Origin: Flavobacterium sp. KS-LB2
GTDB taxonomy: Bacteria; Bacteroidota; Bacteroidia; Flavobacteriales; Flavobacteriaceae
Length of the DNA stretch: 64,000 nucleotides
Reading direction: 5' to 3'
Assembly (NCBI RefSeq): GCF_036895565.1
Contig: NZ_CP145904.1
Location: 2,542,001-2,606,000 of the forward strand
This document shows, one piece after another, positions 37,882 to 45,584 of this stretch. The translations under genes were made by a program, and so were the position numbers. Positions within the stretch are counted from its first letter, which is position 1; each line of letters starts with the position of its first letter. The notes under the pieces are model-generated. The model was not told where the DNA came from. It worked only from the letters and a program-made list of their open reading frames with translations, and searched no databases.

Positions 37882-38637
37882 CTAGATCATCAAATAAGCA
37901 TCCAATGCTGCTTTTTCACCTTCCCAATCTCTAGAAATAGAATCTTTTATGAATTTTGCAGGGATGCCTCCAATTAAAATATTGGATCCAAAAGAAGTAT
38001 AATCGGTATTGCATAAACTATTTGAAGCTATCGTACAAAAATCAGGCGTTTTCGTTCCTTGAAACACCGTCACTCTGTTGGATGCGTAATTGTAATTCCC
38101 AATTGAAATAGGTGCCGTCATTTTAAATTTTTCGCCAGTTTGAGTATTCATCATCTGATGGAAATTGGTATCCATAATTTGAGCTTCCGAACCAAAACGG
38201 GCGTAATTTCCCAATACAATTCGTTCGATACAGATTAACTTTGTATTTGAAGCTAAGGATGACATGTGACCAAATTCACAGTATCCATCTTCTCCAATAT
38301 ACATAAAATAATCTTTGCCAAATTGTACGTATCCATTAAAAACAATAGTACCCAAAATATTAATTTCGGCAATACCTTTGTGCAGCGTGTTCATTTCGTA
38401 CGGCTGCCCAAAACCAATCATCCCCTTTTTAATAGGTCCAATGATATGGATTTCCCCGGTTATTGCAGTGAATTTTACTTTTCCATAAAAAAAAACGGGA
38501 AGTTGTTTAGCAACAGCAAAAGGAAATTTTTTGAAATTAAAATACAACGTTTTTGTCCAATTTACGGAGTAAAAGAGTTGCATTTTTTTATAAATTGATC
38601 TTGCTTTTCTATAATTATGTTGTACCGTTTTAATCAT
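37882..38637 (-). CDS. Left-handed beta-helix (hexapeptide) acyltransferase
   Basis: A 251-residue protein with the LbH repeat pattern: EIHIIG, GTIVFNGYVQFGKDYFMYIG, IVLGNYARFGSEAQIMD, with the FHQM region as the likely catalytic His, then PISIGNYNYASNRVTVFQG and SFGSNILIGGIPAKFIK. The ending IGGIPAKFIK is typical of the WbbJ/colanic-acid type of O-acetyltransferase. A long N-terminal extension of about 60 residues precedes the first coil. It probably acetylates a sugar of the polysaccharide. It overlaps the upstream flippase gene by 8 bases. Confidence 0.82.
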   Translation of the reverse strand: MIKTVQHNYRKARSIYKKMQLFYSVNWTKTLYFNFKKFPFAVAKQLPVFFYGKVKFTAITGEIHIIGPIKKGMIGFGQPYEMNTLHKGIAEINILGTIVFNGYVQFGKDYFMYIGEDGYCEFGHMSSLASNTKLICIERIVLGNYARFGSEAQIMDTNFHQMMNTQTGEKFKMTAPISIGNYNYASNRVTVFQGTKTPDFCTIASNSLCNTDYTSFGSNILIGGIPAKFIKDSISRDWEGEKAALDAYLMI

Positions 38638-40117
38638 TTTTTTTCTTGATTAAAGCATTGAAAAATCCTTTTAGTGCCACCTTTTTATTCATTTGAAACA
38701 GAACAAAAACAATAGAGAGCACGACCATTATTGCCATTGAACTATATTTTAAAATTGGATTCGGAATGTATCGAAACAAAAAAGTCGCAAAACACATCAG
38801 GATACAAATTAAATATATTTGGTAAAAATCACTATCAAAATAAAAACCATATCTTTTTTTAGTGATTATTTTTAAACCAAAAAAATGAATCACATAATAG
38901 ACTAAAAAACTAAAACCTAGTCCTTCCAATCCATAGAAATAATAGCCTAAAACATTTAATAGTAACGATACAGTATTGAAACCTATTGCTGTTTTTAAAA
39001 ACATTTTTGAATCTCCTTTGGCAATCAAAATATATCCCATAGACCATGAGACTGCCCGAAATAGCATTGCCAAAATTCCAAAACAAACCATCGGAATGAT
39101 AGTAGTAAATGCAGGTGTAAATACCACTTTAACGATAAGCGGAATCAATGTTAAAAACAAAATTATTATAGGAGTTATTATCAATATCGAAAGAAACGAT
39201 TGTTGCGAAACACTCGTTTTGACTGCCTCATTTTGATTACTAATGGAAGCTAATCTCGGAAAATAATCAGTACTCATCACCGTAAAAATAATTCCAACAT
39301 ACGAATTCAATAACGTAAAGCCGGCATTATAAAATCCTACTTGTTCTAAACCACCTTGTTTTCCAACATAAATTTGGATTAAATACGTAGTCAATAAAGT
39401 CAACAAACCACTTATTGTAAGCATAAATCCTAACTTAATAATACGCTTTCCCTCTATCATTAATTCCGGCTTTGTTACGCTCCTTCTTTCGATTACTACT
39501 TTTTTCGAATAGTAAAAAGAAAATAATAAAGCCGATAACGAAATCCCAATTATCGTGGGAACAATAGCGTCAATTCCATAGCAATAATACAACGGAACGG
39601 AGAGTAGCAAGCCGCAAATATTTCCATATAAATTCGCTTTAGCTAAAAAGCGCATTTTTCGCAACCCTTGCAAAATCGCTAATTCTGCCACTGTCAATTG
39701 CCTAAAAAGTAACACAATGGAGAGTAACATAAACGAAAGCATTTGGTCTGTATTGCCAAAAGTAATAAGGCTCAACCAATTTGAAAAAAGCAACGTCACT
39801 AGCGATCCAATGATTCCTGTTACTAATGCTACTTTTTTAACCACTGAAACCGTAACCGCAACCGTATTCAAATCTTCATTTTTGTATTCTGCTGAAATAT
39901 GCTTGACTGCGCTTGTTTCAATTCCTAAACCCGAGAAACCACTAATGATACCAATAGCAGAATTCAACAAAGCAATAATGCCCATTCCCGCCGGACCTAC
40001 AAAAATAGCAATTAATTTAGTTCGGATTACAGCAATGAAAATCGTGAGCAATTGAACACCACCAAAAAGCGAAGTCGTTTTTAAAATTTGATGATATGAA
40101 GTTTTGGTTTCAGACAT
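38630..40117 (-). CDS. O-antigen/polysaccharide flippase (Wzx-type)
   Basis: A 495-residue integral membrane protein with about 12-14 hydrophobic segments and the Wzx/MATE-superfamily N-terminus TTSLFGGVQLLTIFIAVIRTKLIAIFVGPAGMGIIALLNSAIGI, typical of O-antigen translocases. It would move lipid-linked oligosaccharide repeats across the inner membrane. Its start is 3 bases after the FdtB-type gene; with the FdtA and FdtB enzymes this fits a Wzx-dependent pathway that includes a dTDP-amino sugar. No Wzy polymerase is recognised in the window. Confidence 0.88.
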   Translation of the reverse strand: MSETKTSYHQILKTTSLFGGVQLLTIFIAVIRTKLIAIFVGPAGMGIIALLNSAIGIISGFSGLGIETSAVKHISAEYKNEDLNTVAVTVSVVKKVALVTGIIGSLVTLLFSNWLSLITFGNTDQMLSFMLLSIVLLFRQLTVAELAILQGLRKMRFLAKANLYGNICGLLLSVPLYYCYGIDAIVPTIIGISLSALLFSFYYSKKVVIERRSVTKPELMIEGKRIIKLGFMLTISGLLTLLTTYLIQIYVGKQGGLEQVGFYNAGFTLLNSYVGIIFTVMSTDYFPRLASISNQNEAVKTSVSQQSFLSILIITPIIILFLTLIPLIVKVVFTPAFTTIIPMVCFGILAMLFRAVSWSMGYILIAKGDSKMFLKTAIGFNTVSLLLNVLGYYFYGLEGLGFSFLVYYVIHFFGLKIITKKRYGFYFDSDFYQIYLICILMCFATFLFRYIPNPILKYSSMAIMVVLSIVFVLFQMNKKVALKGFFNALIKKKND

Positions 40118-40120
40118 TCG

Positions 40121-41245
40121 TTAATATCGATTTAAAACTTCAATAATAAAAGCCACCTCATCCATTGTTAAAACTGGACTTATTGGTAAACTCAACACTT
40201 CATTGTGAATTCTTTCAGTAATAGGAAAAGTGAGATTATGCCATCCCGAAGCTTTAGTAGAAAATGCTTTTTGTTGATGGGGCGGAACTGGATAATGGAT
40301 TACCGTTTGAATTCCATTTTGATGCAAATAATCCTGCAAATCTATTCTGTTTTGCGTGCGAATAACAAACAAATGAAAAACGTGATTAGATTGCTTCGTT
40401 CCTCGCAATGATACTGTTGGAAGAATTATTTTGTCGTTTTTAATTTCAGACAAATACCGTTTGGCAATTGTTCTGCGCTGTTCATTATCAGCATCTAAAA
40501 AAGGCAATTTCACATTTAAAAAAGCCGCTTGCAGTTCGTCTAATCTTGAATTTACACCAATGTAGTCATTGTAATATTTGGTTTCCGAACCATAATTACG
40601 GAGCGATTGAATGACTTGAGCTAACTCCACATCATTTGTGGTAACTGCGCCGCCGTCGCCTAAACAACCCAAATTCTTACTCGGATAAAAACTATATGCT
40701 ACGCTTGATTTCTGATTCTTGATTTTTGATTCTTGATTTTTGATTGCTCCGTGAGCCTGAGCAGCATCTTCAATGATCAGCAAATCATTTGCTTGAGCAA
40801 TTTCATATATCGCATCCATTTCTGCCAATTGTCCGTAGAGATGAACAACAAGAATTCCTTTGGTTTTTGAGGTGATTTTTTCTACAATTAAATTGGGGTT
40901 AATGTTGTAGGTTTCTAATTTTGGCTCGACCAAAATAGGAATTAAATCAGCTTCTAAAATAGCTAGAATACTTGCAATATAAGTATTTGCAGGAACAATG
41001 ATTTCATCACCTTTTTGCAGTTTTCCAAGTTGAATGTATCCTTTAAAAATCAATACCAATGCATCAAAACCATTTCCAGTTCCGATGCAGTATTGTGTTC
41101 CGCAATACTTCGCAAAGCTCGTTTCGAATTCCTTAACTTCATTCCCTAAAACATACCAACCATTAGCTAAAACCACTTTCAATTTTTCTTGAAAAGCAAT
41201 TTCATATGGTTCGTTTATTTTTTTTAAATCAAGAAATCGTATCAT
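40121..41245 (-). CDS. fdtB: DegT/DnrJ-family PLP aminotransferase, FdtB/QdtB-type
   Basis: A 374-residue sugar aminotransferase from the ATG at 41245; an upstream in-frame start at 41287 lies inside the neighbouring gene. Motifs: IRFLDLKKINEPY, GTGNGFDALVLI, VPANTYIASILAIL, EDAAQAHGA, SFYPSKNLGCLGDGGAV with the PLP-binding Lys, and HPVPPHQQKAF-like NVIHYPVPPHQQKAF. FdtB forms dTDP-3-amino-3,6-dideoxygalactose. Two loops are unusual: 40705-40746 consists of three 14-bp tandem units, and 40389-40411 is a REP-like sequence read as SLRGTKQS. Start and stop overlap by ATGA with the transferase gene at 41242. It is part of an operon. Confidence 0.9.
   Translation of the reverse strand: MIRFLDLKKINEPYEIAFQEKLKVVLANGWYVLGNEVKEFETSFAKYCGTQYCIGTGNGFDALVLIFKGYIQLGKLQKGDEIIVPANTYIASILAILEADLIPILVEPKLETYNINPNLIVEKITSKTKGILVVHLYGQLAEMDAIYEIAQANDLLIIEDAAQAHGAIKNQESKIKNQKSSVAYSFYPSKNLGCLGDGGAVTTNDVELAQVIQSLRNYGSETKYYNDYIGVNSRLDELQAAFLNVKLPFLDADNEQRRTIAKRYLSEIKNDKIILPTVSLRGTKQSNHVFHLFVIRTQNRIDLQDYLHQNGIQTVIHYPVPPHQQKAFSTKASGWHNLTFPITERIHNEVLSLPISPVLTMDEVAFIIEVLNRY
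40389..40411 (-). repeat. REP-like sequence inside fdtB, in frame
   Basis: The minus strand begins TCATTGCGAGGAACGAAGCA, a sequence resembling Bacteroidota REP elements, which when translated give SLRGTKQS. Here it is read in that same frame, within a surface loop between TV and NHVFHLF. Confidence 0.6.
40705..40746 (-). repeat. Three 14-bp tandem units inside fdtB
   Basis: Units 40705-40718, 40719-40732 and 40733-40746; the consensus on + is TTGATTTTTGATTC, with one substitution in the first and the last unit. The total of 42 bases equals 14 codons and keeps the reading frame, giving IKNQESKIKNQKSS. Confidence 0.75.
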
Positions 41246-42192
41246 ATCAGCTTCATTTTGTAAAAATCCTGACTGTAAACGGAGCATCCTAATTCCTCTT
41301 TTTGCTTCAAAAGTCCAGCATGGTATCCTTTTTCATTATCCTCGTTCACAATTCCCATATCAAAAAAAAGTTTACCTTCGCTCTTGTATTTTTGTATCAA
41401 ATTAATGAATAAAAAATCCAACGCACGCATCTCCTCGCCTTTTTTAGTGGTGGCTCCATATTGTGATTTCACCACAGTTTTTGTTTCAAAAAGTGTTATA
41501 CCTGCAATGATAGTACCATCATAATACGCTGAAAACTGTCTGATATTATTCGGGAACTTTTCTTTGAGTGCTGTAATTTCTTGTCGCGTATGTACGGGCT
41601 TTGCATTGTGTTTTTCTAATAGTCTTGGCTCTAAGACCAATTCCCAAAATGACTCTAATTGCTGTTCTTCGACTAGTTCTAAATCGAGTTCTTCAATTCT
41701 CCTGAAATGCTTTAATTTACTTTTTGAAATAGTCAATGGCATGGCTAAATTGATGGCCAAATTCATTTCTTTTTTATCCAAAAACGCTCCTTTTTTATTC
41801 AAGAAAAAATCAATTTCGGAATTTCCATTTGACACATAAAACAAAGGAATTGGTTTGTAATAAAAGGATTGTATCGCATTTTCTTTAAAAAAAGACAGAA
41901 CAGCATCCAAAATCGTTGCTACTTTTTCTCCATTTAATTTAGGCAAATAAACTAATCCGCCATACGTTAAACCTTTGTGCGAAAAAACGTCATCTCCAAC
42001 TCTATTTGCAGGTAAAACAGCCACTAGTTTTTCGTCCTCAAAAATCATCAAAGAGAAATCCTCGAATCGATCTTTGTGGTATTCCATAAAATCTCGGTGA
42101 AACAAAAAGGTAGCATTTTTGGCTTGACCGATAAAGGTATTCCAATTTGTATAATCGTTTTCTTGGTATTGTTTGACAGCGTAGTTTTTCAC
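41242..42192 (-). CDS. GNAT/FemAB-superfamily transferase
   Basis: A 316-residue protein with two GNAT-like halves: N-terminal QENDYTNWNTFIGQAKNATFLFHRDFMEYH and RVGDDVFSHKGLTYGGLVY, C-terminal HYDGTIIAGITLFETKT-like strands and FLFINLIQKYKSEGKLFFDMGIVNEDNEKG. This pattern fits the FemAB/BcsL-type acyl- or peptidyl-transferases. In amino-sugar gene clusters such proteins often N-acylate the new amino group, so it may act on the FdtB product, replacing FdtC. It overlaps fdtB by ATGA, which supports the same pathway. The acyl donor is not known. Confidence 0.75.
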   Translation of the reverse strand: MKNYAVKQYQENDYTNWNTFIGQAKNATFLFHRDFMEYHKDRFEDFSLMIFEDEKLVAVLPANRVGDDVFSHKGLTYGGLVYLPKLNGEKVATILDAVLSFFKENAIQSFYYKPIPLFYVSNGNSEIDFFLNKKGAFLDKKEMNLAINLAMPLTISKSKLKHFRRIEELDLELVEEQQLESFWELVLEPRLLEKHNAKPVHTRQEITALKEKFPNNIRQFSAYYDGTIIAGITLFETKTVVKSQYGATTKKGEEMRALDFLFINLIQKYKSEGKLFFDMGIVNEDNEKGYHAGLLKQKEELGCSVYSQDFYKMKLI

Positions 42193-42227
42193 TATTTAAT
42201 TTTAGACTTCGTGAAAGTAAGCAATTT

Positions 42228-42830
42228 TTATTTATGTTCTAAAGTAGGCAAATACCATTTGAATTTTACCGCCATCAAACGAACGGAGATTATAACTAAA
42301 GAGGTTCCCAGGTACAAAACATCGTTTTCTAAATTAAATTCTCGAAGGATAAAGAAAACAATTCCTCCCAAAATACAAATCGTAGCATAAATTTCTCTTC
42401 TGAAAATAACGGGGATTTCAGTACACAAAATATCTCTAATAACCCCTCCAAAACAAGCAGTCATGGTTCCTAAAGCCACACAAATAACTGGATGAAGTCC
42501 AATATTCATTCCTTTTTCAAGTCCAATTAAAGTAAAAACACCCAATCCAATGGTGTCGAATAAAAATAAGGAAGTTCGCAATCTATCGAATTTTTTTCTA
42601 AAAATAATCGCCATTATAAATCCGATGATAATCACATAAACATATTTTAAATCCAGCATCCATCCCACTGGAGTGCGGCCAATTAGGATATCACGCAAGG
42701 TTCCACCACCCACAGCAGTTACAAATGCAATGATAAATACTCCAAAAGGATCCATCTTTTTATTCATTGCTGTCAAGGCGCCAGACATGGCAAAAGCCAT
42801 CGTACCAATGATGTCTAATAAATGGAACAT
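42228..42830 (-). CDS. Trimeric intracellular cation channel (TRIC/UPF0126) family protein
   Basis: A 200-residue integral membrane protein with about seven hydrophobic helices: two repeats, each with a glycine-rich helix and a KEV-like loop. Signatures are DIIGTMAFAMSGALTAM, TAVGGGTLRDILIGRTPVGWM and ACFGGVIRDILCTEIPVIFRREIYA, the RDxL and GG motifs of bacterial TRIC (YadS/YicG) proteins. The homologues form potassium-permeable trimers. It ends 36 bases before the FemAB-like gene, so it could be the first gene of that operon, though its function is unrelated. Confidence 0.92.
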   Translation of the reverse strand: MFHLLDIIGTMAFAMSGALTAMNKKMDPFGVFIIAFVTAVGGGTLRDILIGRTPVGWMLDLKYVYVIIIGFIMAIIFRKKFDRLRTSLFLFDTIGLGVFTLIGLEKGMNIGLHPVICVALGTMTACFGGVIRDILCTEIPVIFRREIYATICILGGIVFFILREFNLENDVLYLGTSLVIISVRLMAVKFKWYLPTLEHK

Positions 42831-42888
42831 ATTATTTTTTGGATTTAAAAATGAATAAAAAAATACTATAAATGGAATATGATTGAAG

Positions 42889-42896
42889 CAAAATTA
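42889..42896 (-). promoter_or_regulatory. Predicted TRIC-gene promoter -7 box
   Basis: The minus strand reads TAATTTTG, an exact TAnnTTTG match, 58 bases before the ATG at 42830. Confidence 0.35.
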
Positions 42897-43002
42897 AAGA
42901 AAATACTGGTGTAACCAACTCTTATTCTATAGATTTCATACATACATATTTTAGCAGTTAAATATTCGAATCCAAAAAATAGTAAACTGAATTTTCTCTG
43001 TG

Positions 43003-43010
43003 TATCTTTG
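43003..43010 (+). promoter_or_regulatory. Predicted promoter -7 box of the RNA methyltransferase gene
   Basis: TATCTTTG, an exact TAnnTTTG match. Transcription would start near 43015, just upstream of the first possible TTG start codon at 43030. Confidence 0.5.
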
Positions 43011-43029
43011 TTTCCTAAATACTAAATAG

Positions 43030-43824
43030 TTGTACCTCTTGAAACAAATCACTTCGATACAAAATCCTTACATAAAATCTTTAGTGCAATTACAGGACAA
43101 AGCTAAAGCTCGCAAACAATCTGGAACCTTTTTAATGGAAGGAAAACGCGAAATTTCAATTGCCGTAAAAGGCGGTTATCAAATTGAAACAGTATTATTT
43201 TTACCTGAAATTTGTTCGGAAACCGAAGCCAGACAATTAGACGACTCTGCAGAACTAATAGCAATCAACAAAGAAGTCTATCAAAAACTGGCATATCGCG
43301 ATACTACCGAAGGCATTTTGGCTGTAGCCAAAACCAAATCGATGCAGTTATCGGATTTGAAATTATCTAAAAACCCTTTGATTCTGGTTGCTGAAGCTCC
43401 CGAAAAACCGGGAAATATTGGTGCTTTGCTTCGTACCGCTGATGCTGCTAATCTGGATGCGGTGATTATTGCCAATCCAAAAAGTGATTTATACAATCCA
43501 AATATTGTGCGTTCCAGCGTGGGTTGTTTATTTACGAACCAAATCGCCACTGGAACCACGTCAGAAATTATTGCTTTTTTGAAAGAAAGAAACATCAATT
43601 TTTATTGTGCTACTTTACAGAATTCAACTTCGTATCATACACAGGATTACACGACTCCAACGGCACTAGTCGTAGGAACGGAAGCCACAGGACTGACAGA
43701 GGAATGGCGAATAGCAGCAACCCAAAATATTATTATTCCCATGCAAGGCGAAATCGATTCAATGAATGTTTCGGTTGCAGCAGCGATTTTAATTTTTGAA
43801 GCTAAAAGACAAAGAGGGTTTTAA
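43030..43824 (+). CDS. TrmH/SpoU-family RNA 2'-O-methyltransferase
   Basis: A 264-residue SPOUT methyltransferase with an N-terminal substrate-binding domain (TSIQNPYIKSLVQLQDKAKARKQSGTFLMEGKREI) and the knotted SAM-binding domain: LILVAEAPEKPGNIGALLRTADAA, SKSDLYNPNIVRSSVG, ALVVGTEATGL and IPMQGEIDSMNVSVAAAILIFEAKR. The reading frame has no ATG near its start; translation begins at TTG 43030, or at a second TTG at 43039, and the TATCTTTG box just upstream supports this. It most likely methylates ribose in rRNA or tRNA; the target position is unknown. Confidence 0.9.
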   Translation: MYLLKQITSIQNPYIKSLVQLQDKAKARKQSGTFLMEGKREISIAVKGGYQIETVLFLPEICSETEARQLDDSAELIAINKEVYQKLAYRDTTEGILAVAKTKSMQLSDLKLSKNPLILVAEAPEKPGNIGALLRTADAANLDAVIIANPKSDLYNPNIVRSSVGCLFTNQIATGTTSEIIAFLKERNINFYCATLQNSTSYHTQDYTTPTALVVGTEATGLTEEWRIAATQNIIIPMQGEIDSMNVSVAAAILIFEAKRQRGF

Positions 43825-43944
43825 ATTTTAGATTGCAGATTAACGATTTTAGACCCGAGAACTGAAAGTTCAAACTGGCGAAGCATTGCAGATTTAAAAA
43901 ACATAAAAAATAAAAATTACCATTTTACAAAATACGCAGAAAAT

Positions 43945-45492
43945 ATGAAACATAAATTATTCCTTGCAATTGTCTTAATCTCAACCACTCTTTCTTTCGC
44001 ACAAATCAGCTCGCCTCAAGTCGATGAATTAGTGGAGCGCACTTTAAAAACATTCAATGTTCCTGGAATTGCAGTTGCAATTGTTAAAGACGGAAAAATC
44101 ATTCACGCCAAAGGATATGGTGTAAAATCAATCTTGACTAATGAAAAAGTAGATGCCAATACACTTTTTGGAATTGCATCCAATAGCAAAGCGTTTACAA
44201 GCGCCGCTTTGGCGATGTTAGTGGATGAGGGAAAAGTAAATTGGGACGATAAAGTAATCAAATACCTTCCAAATTTCAAGATGTACAATGAGTATGTAAC
44301 GAATGAATTTACAATTCGGGACTTATTGACGCACAGAAGTGGATTGGGTCTTGGCGCAGGCGATTTGATGATTTGGCCTGACGGAAGTGACTTTACAGCG
44401 CAAGATATCATTCAGAACTTACAGTATTTAAAACCGGTTTCAGCATTTAGAACGCAATATGATTATGACAATTTACTGTACATAGTTGCTGGTGAAGTTA
44501 TTCGTGTAGCGAGTGGTTTGAGCTGGTGTGATTTTGTAGAAGAACGCATGATGAAACCTTTAGAAATGAATCATAGTGCTGCTTCTTTTTTACGTTTAAA
44601 AGACACTACAAACATCATTGCGCCGCACGTCCCTATTGATGGTAAACTAAAAGTAATCAAACGGTACCAAAACCAACTTTTTGATGCGGCAGCAGGGATT
44701 TACTCCAGTGTAAATGATTTGAGTAAATGGACCATTATGCAAATGAACAACGGAAAATATGGTGTTGATAACAAGCAATTATTTTCTAAAAAAGAGCATG
44801 ATGAAATGTGGCAATTACAAACTATAATTCCTGCGACCACAAGACCTCCGTACAATACTCATTTTAGTGGTTATGGATTGGGCTGGTTTTTAAGCGATAT
44901 AAAAGGATACAAACAAGTAACGCACACCGGCGGATTAGAAGGAATTGTGACTCAGGTTACCCTTATACCAGAACTGAATTTGGGAATTATTGTATTAACC
45001 AATCAGCAATCAGGTGCCGCCTTCAGAGCAATTACAAACACTATAAAAGACAGTTATTTAGGCATCCAATCCGAGGATTATGTGACTAATTACAGTGCGA
45101 GTTTAAAAGAAAATGAAGCTTCTGCTGACAAAGTAACCGATGAAGTTTGGGCAACCGTAGCCAAGAATAAAAAAGACAAAATTAAAATCGATTTCAAAAG
45201 CTTTACAGGAACATACAAAGACAATTGGTTTGGAGAAGTGGTACTTTCAGAAAGAAAAGGGAGATTATATTTTGCCTCAAAACGTTCTCCACAACTTACT
45301 GGTGAAGTTTTTTTCTACAAAGACACTAATTATGTGGTAAAATGGGATAATGCTTATTTTCATGCTGATGCTCATCTATTTTTTGAATGTGATGCCACTG
45401 GAAAAGCAGTGCGATTAACGATGAAGCCTATTTCTGAGCTAACAGATTTTAGTTATGATTTTCAGGATTTAGATTTCAAAAGAATAAATTAA
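43945..45492 (+). CDS. Exported beta-lactamase-fold serine hydrolase
   Basis: A 515-residue protein with a signal peptide (MKHKLFLAIVLISTTLSFAQ). The class C beta-lactamase/DD-peptidase fold is clear: Ser79-x-x-Lys82 in IASNSKAFTSAAL, Tyr174-x-Asn176 in QYDYDNLLYIV, and HTGG in THTGGLEGIVTQV. The C-terminal about 130 residues form the extra beta-domain often found in this family (GTYKDNWFGEVVLSERKGRLYF). It probably acts in the periplasm on an ester or peptide substrate; homologues include esterases, D-aminopeptidases and non-resistance enzymes, so antibiotic resistance cannot be inferred. Confidence 0.88.
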   Translation: MKHKLFLAIVLISTTLSFAQISSPQVDELVERTLKTFNVPGIAVAIVKDGKIIHAKGYGVKSILTNEKVDANTLFGIASNSKAFTSAALAMLVDEGKVNWDDKVIKYLPNFKMYNEYVTNEFTIRDLLTHRSGLGLGAGDLMIWPDGSDFTAQDIIQNLQYLKPVSAFRTQYDYDNLLYIVAGEVIRVASGLSWCDFVEERMMKPLEMNHSAASFLRLKDTTNIIAPHVPIDGKLKVIKRYQNQLFDAAAGIYSSVNDLSKWTIMQMNNGKYGVDNKQLFSKKEHDEMWQLQTIIPATTRPPYNTHFSGYGLGWFLSDIKGYKQVTHTGGLEGIVTQVTLIPELNLGIIVLTNQQSGAAFRAITNTIKDSYLGIQSEDYVTNYSASLKENEASADKVTDEVWATVAKNKKDKIKIDFKSFTGTYKDNWFGEVVLSERKGRLYFASKRSPQLTGEVFFYKDTNYVVKWDNAYFHADAHLFFECDATGKAVRLTMKPISELTDFSYDFQDLDFKRIN

Positions 45493-45533
45493 ATAGAAAT
45501 CACAATTTCTTATGTCTTAAATTCAAATATAGA

Positions 45534-45565
45534 TTTGCATATCTGCAAGCTTATTGCTATTTTTA
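45534..45565 (+). promoter_or_regulatory. Predicted relA promoter
   Basis: TTTG (45534-45537) and TATTTTTA (45558-45565) are 20 bases apart. Transcription from it would begin at or after the ATG at 45570, which argues for the ATG at 45585 as the real start. Confidence 0.45.
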
Positions 45566-45584
45566 GGAAATGAACCATGCCGCA

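Noticed and set aside
43825..43944. Small gene or RNA between the RNA methyltransferase and serine hydrolase genes
   Set aside because: The stretch has low complexity with TTTTAGATTGCAGATT-like phrases, no open frame of note and no stable hairpin.
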